Assembly (NCBI GenBank): GCA_003232175.1 | Contig: QILX01000106.1 | Coordinates: 1 to 9,948 of the forward strand | Length of the DNA: 9,948 nt | From: Hyphomicrobiales bacterium | GTDB taxonomy: Bacteria; Pseudomonadota; Alphaproteobacteria; Rhizobiales; SZUA-8 | Direction of reading: 5' to 3' | Part shown: in pieces, positions 6,817 through 9,948 of the stretch | Layout of the letters: every line of letters begins with the position of its first letter | Numbering within the stretch: the stretch's first letter is position 1 | The notes under the pieces: model-generated | Told to the model about the DNA's origin: nothing | Database searches by the model: none | What the model saw: the letters and a program-made list of their open reading frames with translations, nothing else | Made by a program: the position numbers and the translations under genes

Positions 6817-6932
6817 ATCACGTCCAACACGTGAAAGCGGGTTCAACCAGAAATTGACGTGTTGACGGCAGCAACCGATGCCGGTATTTCCGCAGAGCCC
6901 GTGCCACACCGACCAAGGGAGCGCAGGAAAAC

Positions 6933-8069
6933 GTGGGTAACCTTGCGCCCGATACTCAATCCGCCGAACCGGCCAACGCCGAAATGCGAAAATCCGCGTC
7001 CTCAGGCACCTCAACCCAGATGCTTTCAGCCAGCCCTGGCCTTGCTGCACCCAAATTCCAGAGCCGCTCGGGCATCATTGGTGAAGGGCAGCTTGTTCCA
7101 ACGGCTGAAAATCCGGTCCCGCCATCTTCGGTCTCGGGATATTTCGATGGGCTGGACCTTGCCCGGATCCGCTATGCCCGATGGGAAGCGGACGAAGATG
7201 CGCTGAGCGCTTTTGGGGGATGCGGAACAGTTTGCATATTTACCGGTCGTTCGGAATTTATTGAAAAATACTTCGAAACCGTCCAGAATCTGCGCGCACG
7301 CGGCTATGATGTCGCCATCATGGACTGGCGCGGCCAGGGCCGCTCGGCGCGCCCGCTTGGCAATCCCCGAAAAGGTCACATCACAACTTTTGAGCAATAT
7401 CACGGCGACCTGGTGAATTTCATGCGCGAAGTCGTGCTTCCCGATTGCCGGCCACCGTACTTCGCCCTTGCCCACTCCATGGGTGGTGCCGTCCTCCTGG
7501 CGGCTGCGGCGCGGGCGCAGCCTTGGTTCAAGCGCATGGTGCTTTCGGCGCCAATGTTGCAACTGGCACACCGCTGGCCTTCGACAAAAGCCATGCGGCG
7601 CTTGTCGGAAATCGCCTGTTATGGCGGCCTTGATGCCCTATTTGTTCCCGGAGGAGGCGGTAAATCTCTGGAGACACTACCTTTTACGGGAAATGACCTG
7701 ACGAGCGATAAAAAACGCTTCGCGCGCAATGTCGATATTTTAAAAGCCGCACCTGAACTTGGCATCGATGGGCCGACATTTGGCTGGGTCCATGCCGCAG
7801 GCCAAGCGATGGAGGCATTGAGTGATCCTGAATTTCCTTCCCGGGTCCATACACCGGTGCTGATGATCGCCGCAGGGCAGGACACCGTGGTGTCGTCTCG
7901 TGCTATCGATCTTCTGGGCCGCGATCTCAGGGGCGGCGGCAGTCTGGTCATCGACGGCGCCCGACATGAAATTCTGATGGAACGCGACCGATACCGCGAA
8001 CTTTTCTGGGCCGCTTTTGACGCCTTTGTTCCCGGCAGCGATGAAATGGAAAACATTCTCAAGCGCTAA
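6933..8069 (+). CDS. Alpha/beta hydrolase, PldB-like (putative lysophospholipase / monoacylglycerol lipase)
   Basis: A 378-residue serine hydrolase of the lysophospholipase L2 (PldB) and serine aminopeptidase S33 group, which acts on lysophospholipids or monoacylglycerols. The FTGRSEFIEKYFET block (103-116) and DWRGQG (131-136) are typical. The nucleophile is Ser182 in AHSMGG, where Ala replaces the commoner Gly of the elbow. The acid is Asp317 in AAGQDTVV and the base His345 in ARHEIL, so the triad is complete. The start is a GTG with AGGA 4 nt upstream, and no ATG lies between it and the preceding in-frame stop. The first 65 or so residues are polar and low in complexity (Ser, Ala, Pro), with no signal peptide. 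The true start could lie later, for instance ATG 6984. The stop codon is the first three bases of the repeat element at 8067-8168. Substrate is unproven. Confidence 0.88.
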   Translation: MGNLAPDTQSAEPANAEMRKSASSGTSTQMLSASPGLAAPKFQSRSGIIGEGQLVPTAENPVPPSSVSGYFDGLDLARIRYARWEADEDALSAFGGCGTVCIFTGRSEFIEKYFETVQNLRARGYDVAIMDWRGQGRSARPLGNPRKGHITTFEQYHGDLVNFMREVVLPDCRPPYFALAHSMGGAVLLAAAARAQPWFKRMVLSAPMLQLAHRWPSTKAMRRLSEIACYGGLDALFVPGGGGKSLETLPFTGNDLTSDKKRFARNVDILKAAPELGIDGPTFGWVHAAGQAMEALSDPEFPSRVHTPVLMIAAGQDTVVSSRAIDLLGRDLRGGGSLVIDGARHEILMERDRYRELFWAAFDAFVPGSDEMENILKR

Positions 8070-8168
8070 AGCTTGTCGCCAAAAATTGAGAACCGGTTTT
8101 GGGAAAAATGCACGACCCGACAAAGATCTAAAGTATGGCGCTGATCAATATGATCGCGACATGCTTTA
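8067..8168 (+). repeat. 102-bp intergenic repeat element with terminal inverted repeats
   Basis: TAAAGCTTGTCGC at 8067-8079 and GCGACATGCTTTA at 8156-8168 are inverted repeats that match at 12 of 13 positions. Inside are the AACCGGTTTT core and a second, near-palindromic hairpin (8131-8168: TAAAGTATGGCGCTGATCA, ATA, TGATCGCGACATGCTTTA). The layout strongly recalls the small dispersed repeats that are very abundant in Rhizobiales and relatives, which have no coding capacity. The left end supplies the TAA stop of the hydrolase gene, and the right end lies 19 nt from the stop of the convergent hisN-like gene. The hairpin could act as a transcription end for both. At least one degenerate relative occurs in the window (5484-5590), perhaps also 9465-9507. 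Confidence 0.75.
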
Positions 8169-8187
8169 GGGATATTTTTTCAATTTT

Positions 8188-9003
8188 TCAGCCACAAGTC
8201 TGTTGGAGAGTTTCGTCAAGCATTTCCATGGCTTGAGCATGCAGCGAAGGCGTCGCTGCGGCAACGATCCGCCCTCCAATTTGAGCCGGACCGCCCGTCC
8301 ACTGGGTGATGACTCCACCGGCGCCCCGCACAATTGGCACCAAAGCGGCGATATCGAATGGCTTGAGTGAGGCCTCAATAACCAGATCAAGATGGCCGGC
8401 TGCAAGCATGCCGTAAAGATAACAATCGCCACCGAATCGAAGGAGCCGGCATACGTCCGCCACGGCTTCGAAGGCGGCAAGCTCACCCTTGCCGACGAAA
8501 ATCTCCGGGGAAGTGGTGCCAAGACTGGCGTCAGGTAGACGAGAACATGCACTGGTGGACAAAGTCTGGGCGGGCCCCCGGGTGACCAGTTCAGCCCGGC
8601 CCGGCCGGCCGATGAACCGCTCGCCGATATATGGCTGATCGAACAGTCCAAGAATCGGCTCGCCGTCCTTCTGCAGGCAGATCAGCGTGCCCCACAGGGG
8701 AAGACCGGTTACAAATGCTCTGGTGCCGTCAAGAGGGTCGATGACCCAGACATAAGCACTATGGGCAGGCCGGTCGCCAAATTCCTCACCTACAATCCCA
8801 TGTGTGGGATAGCTGGTCTCGATTAAGGCACGGATGGCCTGCTCGGCGCCGCGGTCAGCTTCGGTAACCGGGTCCATCTTGCCATCAGCGGCCTTGTCAC
8901 CAATTTCAGGGCGCTGGCGGAAATGGGCCAGTGTTTCCAATGCGGCGGCATCTGCCAGCCTGTGACCAAATGCAATATATTCGTCGATATCCGTATCGGT
9001 CAT
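8188..9003 (-). CDS. hisN: Histidinol-phosphatase HisN type, inositol monophosphatase family
   Basis: A 271-residue Mg-dependent phosphatase of the IMPase fold, full length. Motifs appear in order: DPVTEADRGAE (44-54), GEEFG (72-76, with metal ligand Glu73), WVIDPLDGTRAF (86-97, metal ligands Asp89 and Asp92) and KPFDIAALVPIVRGAGG (214-230, Asp217). Arg after DGT, where classical SuhB-type inositol phosphatases have Asn, is the usual mark of the HisN branch, which removes phosphate from L-histidinol phosphate in histidine synthesis. No other his gene is nearby, so the role rests on this signature. ATG 9003 has GGAG 9 nt upstream, and TAGAAT about 30 nt upstream could be a -10 box. It is convergent with the hydrolase, with the repeat element between. 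A broader inositol-phosphatase role cannot be ruled out. Confidence 0.85.
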   Translation of the reverse strand: MTDTDIDEYIAFGHRLADAAALETLAHFRQRPEIGDKAADGKMDPVTEADRGAEQAIRALIETSYPTHGIVGEEFGDRPAHSAYVWVIDPLDGTRAFVTGLPLWGTLICLQKDGEPILGLFDQPYIGERFIGRPGRAELVTRGPAQTLSTSACSRLPDASLGTTSPEIFVGKGELAAFEAVADVCRLLRFGGDCYLYGMLAAGHLDLVIEASLKPFDIAALVPIVRGAGGVITQWTGGPAQIGGRIVAAATPSLHAQAMEMLDETLQQTCG

Positions 9004-9283
9004 GGAACGGAACTCCGGCCGGAAGTTATGATTCTAGCGAATTTTTTTCTGACTGGTACGGCACAGATCTGCTTTCCCATCCGCCCACCTTGATGAGTAT
9101 GCTTAAGGGGTGACCGAGCGGGGAAGCAGACCAACGCCGTTGCCTCGGTATATCTTCTAGATTGCCCAGTCAAACAAGCCCCACCTGGCCAATACACTCA
9201 AGCCCGGGATCGGGTTTCAATGGATTTAGCACATTCACCGAGAAATACCGAACGTTCGTTCGAATAAATATCACTTAGGTTGG
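9004..9283. other. Intergenic region upstream of hisN and of the predicted small RNA
   Basis: I see no gene here. The region contains a broken inverted repeat, CTGCTTTCCC at 9069-9078 against GGGGAAGCAG at 9120-9129, and ACCGAG/CTCGGT shortly after. At about 9249-9265 there is CGAACGTTCG followed by TTCGAA, a palindrome-rich spot 20-30 nt upstream of the small RNA promoter that could bind a regulator. These are low-confidence observations. Confidence 0.3.
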
Positions 9284-9312
9284 TTGAAATTGCTGCACTG
9301 CGTACATATTAT
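9284..9312 (+). promoter_or_regulatory. Sigma-70-type promoter of the predicted small RNA
   Basis: TTGAAA at 9284-9289 and TATTAT at 9307-9312 are separated by exactly 17 nt. Each box differs from consensus at one position, and this is the best housekeeping promoter in the window. It points toward the two hairpins and the terminator that end at 9405. No open reading frame with a ribosome site follows it. Confidence 0.7.
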
Positions 9313-9318
9313 TGCACT

Positions 9319-9405
9319 GCGACATGGCGTTCTCCGCCATCTCGTTGCCCAGTATGGGCGTTTCCTCCCAAAACTTGGGCCGTCCGCAAGGACGGCCTTT
9401 TTTTT
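9319..9405 (+). ncRNA. Predicted trans-acting small RNA, about 87 nt
   Basis: The transcript expected from the promoter at 9284-9312 starts near 9319 and ends in a U8 tract at 9405. Hairpin 1 (9319-9345) starts at the predicted first base: GCGA, a C/C mismatch, then ATGGCG, loop TTCTC, CGCCAT and TCGT. Hairpin 2 is GCCC/GGGC (9347-9359). A single-stranded linker with TTTCCTCCC follows, CU-rich like the anti-Shine-Dalgarno seeds of many alphaproteobacterial small RNAs, and then the terminator hairpin. Size, layout and position near an IMPase-family gene recall the suhB/mmgR class of alphaproteobacterial RNAs (Rfam RF00519), but I cannot run the covariance model. It contains no plausible small protein. 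An Hfq-dependent, mRNA-repressing role is inference. Confidence 0.7.
9378..9405 (+). terminator. Strong intrinsic terminator of the small RNA
   Basis: GGCCGTCC (9378-9385), tetraloop GCAA and GGACGGCC (9390-9397) form a perfect 8-bp GC-rich stem followed by eight T residues. The GNRA-type loop adds stability. No protein gene ends nearby on the plus strand, so the terminator must serve a non-coding transcript. Confidence 0.92.
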
Positions 9406-9464
9406 GAAACCCATCTCGACGTGGCAGGGTCAGATTACCTTAGAAAAGACAGAAAAAAAGAAGG

Positions 9465-9507
9465 CCTAAAGCATTGGCGCAATTAATGTATTGCGATATG
9501 CCCTAGG
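9465..9507. repeat. Imperfect palindrome, possibly a degenerate relative of the 8131-8168 hairpin
   Basis: CCTAAAGCATTGGCGCAAT, loop TAATGT and ATTGCGATATGCCCTAGG form an imperfect hairpin. TAAAGCATTGGCGC resembles the TAAAGTATGGCGC arm of the element at 8067-8168, and GCGATATGCCC resembles its GCGACATGCTT arm. The AACCGGTTTT core is missing here, so this would be a truncated copy. Confidence 0.4.
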
Positions 9508-9514
9508 CTCGAAA

Positions 9515-9575
9515 GTGTGGAATAGGTGGAAAATTCGGATGAGTCTCGTATTTTCCAAAAGGCATGGTACCACAC
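9515..9575 (-). repeat. Nested inverted repeats just after the chemotaxis receptor gene
   Basis: The inner arms TGGAAAAT (9527-9534) and ATTTTCCA (9550-9557) are perfect. The outer arms GTGTGG (9515-9520) and CCACAC (9570-9575) enclose them. The structure begins 4 nt after the receptor stop codon when read on the minus strand, so it probably forms the 3' end of that transcript. No good T tract follows, so it is not a standard intrinsic terminator. Confidence 0.45.
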
Positions 9576-9579
9576 GACT

Positions 9580-9948
9580 TTAGCCAGCTCGAACCCGGTC
9601 GAGGAAATTGTCAACTTCCGATTTCAACGTTTCAGCCTGCAACGAAAGCTCGCCGGCCGCAGAGGTGACCTCGCCCGAAGCTGCACCGGCTTCCTGGGAC
9701 GCTTGTGTCACTCCGGCAATATTTGAGGAGACCTCCTGGGTTCCAGCTGCGGCTTCCTGGACATTGCGGGCTACTTCCTGGGTGGCTATGCCCTGCTCTT
9801 CCATGGCCGCGGCAATAGCGGTTGAAGTTTCCTCAATCTGCTTGATGGTCTTGCCGACATCGTCGATCGAGTTTACCGCCTCGCTGGTTGCCGTCTGAAT
9901 TTCCGAGATATGTTCCGAAATACTCTCGGTGGCTTTTGCGGTCTCGTT
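9580..9948 (-). CDS. Methyl-accepting chemotaxis protein, C-terminal end (partial)
   Basis: The last 122 residues of a chemoreceptor; the rest lies beyond position 9948. The open frame continues without a break to the window edge. It shows the heptad-rich coiled coil of the cytoplasmic signalling domain after the hairpin tip, with blocks such as VGKTIKQIEETSTAIAAAMEEQG, TQEVARNVQEAAAGTQEVSSNI and a C-terminal LKSEVDNFLDRVRAG. These are the usual descending-helix sequences with Glu and Gln pairs typical of adaptation sites. Such proteins transmit ligand signals to CheA/CheW at the inner membrane. The sensor domain and membrane segments are not visible, and the C-terminus lacks a CheR-binding pentapeptide. 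The downstream side carries nested inverted repeats. Confidence 0.92.
   Translation of the reverse strand, partial: NETAKATESISEHISEIQTATSEAVNSIDDVGKTIKQIEETSTAIAAAMEEQGIATQEVARNVQEAAAGTQEVSSNIAGVTQASQEAGAASGEVTSAAGELSLQAETLKSEVDNFLDRVRAG

Noticed and set aside
6487..7050. 187-residue minus-strand frame over the secreted-protein gene and the following gap
   Set aside because: No motif or ribosome site; the plus-strand gene has a clear signal peptide and fits better.
9000..9197. Small minus-strand frame upstream of hisN
   Set aside because: No ribosome site or recognisable sequence; it overlaps the hisN promoter region.
9120..9220. Possible tRNA near the hisN upstream region
   Set aside because: Short GC stems are present, but no cloverleaf, T-loop GTTCRA at the right distance or acceptor stem could be assembled.
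9280..9486. Small plus-strand frames crossing the predicted small RNA
   Set aside because: They run through a perfect terminator and a promoter and have no ribosome site.
1..9948. New defence, mobile or biosynthetic system
   Set aside because: All larger genes belong to known housekeeping families; no transposase, integrase, nuclease, toxin-antitoxin pair or CRISPR-like array was seen.

Overview
The window looks like a moderately GC-rich alphaproteobacterial chromosome segment, probably from a Rhodospirillales or Rhizobiales relative. The evidence is the style of the GltB N-terminus, the PldB-like hydrolase with the FTGRSEFIEKYFET block, a DUF1344-like protein, a ROSE-type thermometer in front of a small heat-shock gene, and intergenic repeats of a type common in that class. 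It is mostly a housekeeping and stress region. I see no phage, transposase, CRISPR or defence genes.

Layout. Positions 1-777 (minus) hold the 5' third of gltB, cut by the window edge and broken by a frameshift that removes a conserved GDGAG motif. A structured 5' leader lies upstream of it (about 780-1000). Divergently, 1224-3176 (S9 prolyl-oligopeptidase-type hydrolase) and 3189-4268 (PLP-dependent threonine-aldolase family enzyme) form a tight two-gene unit. Next come a small secreted DUF1344-like protein (4347-4595, minus) and, divergent from it, a stand-alone HPt phosphotransfer protein (4944-5474, plus). A hairpin terminator at 5679-5704 separates the HPt gene from a convergent Hsp20 gene (5741-6196, minus). 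The Hsp20 gene has a convincing RpoH-type promoter and a 5' UTR that reads as a ROSE RNA thermometer.

Right half. A small secreted protein of unknown function (6475-6816) is followed by a PldB-like alpha/beta hydrolase (6933-8069). The hydrolase stop codon lies inside the terminal inverted repeat of a 102-bp repeat element. The convergent gene at 8188-9003 (minus) is a HisN-type phosphatase of the inositol monophosphatase family. Between it and a partial chemotaxis receptor (9580-9948, minus) lies what looks like an unannotated small RNA gene of about 87 nt (about 9319-9405), with a near-consensus promoter, two hairpins and a strong intrinsic terminator.

The genes do not form one pathway. 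The most rewarding items are the RNA elements (small RNA, thermometer, gltB leader), the gltB lesion and the dispersed repeat family. I found no new multi-gene system.
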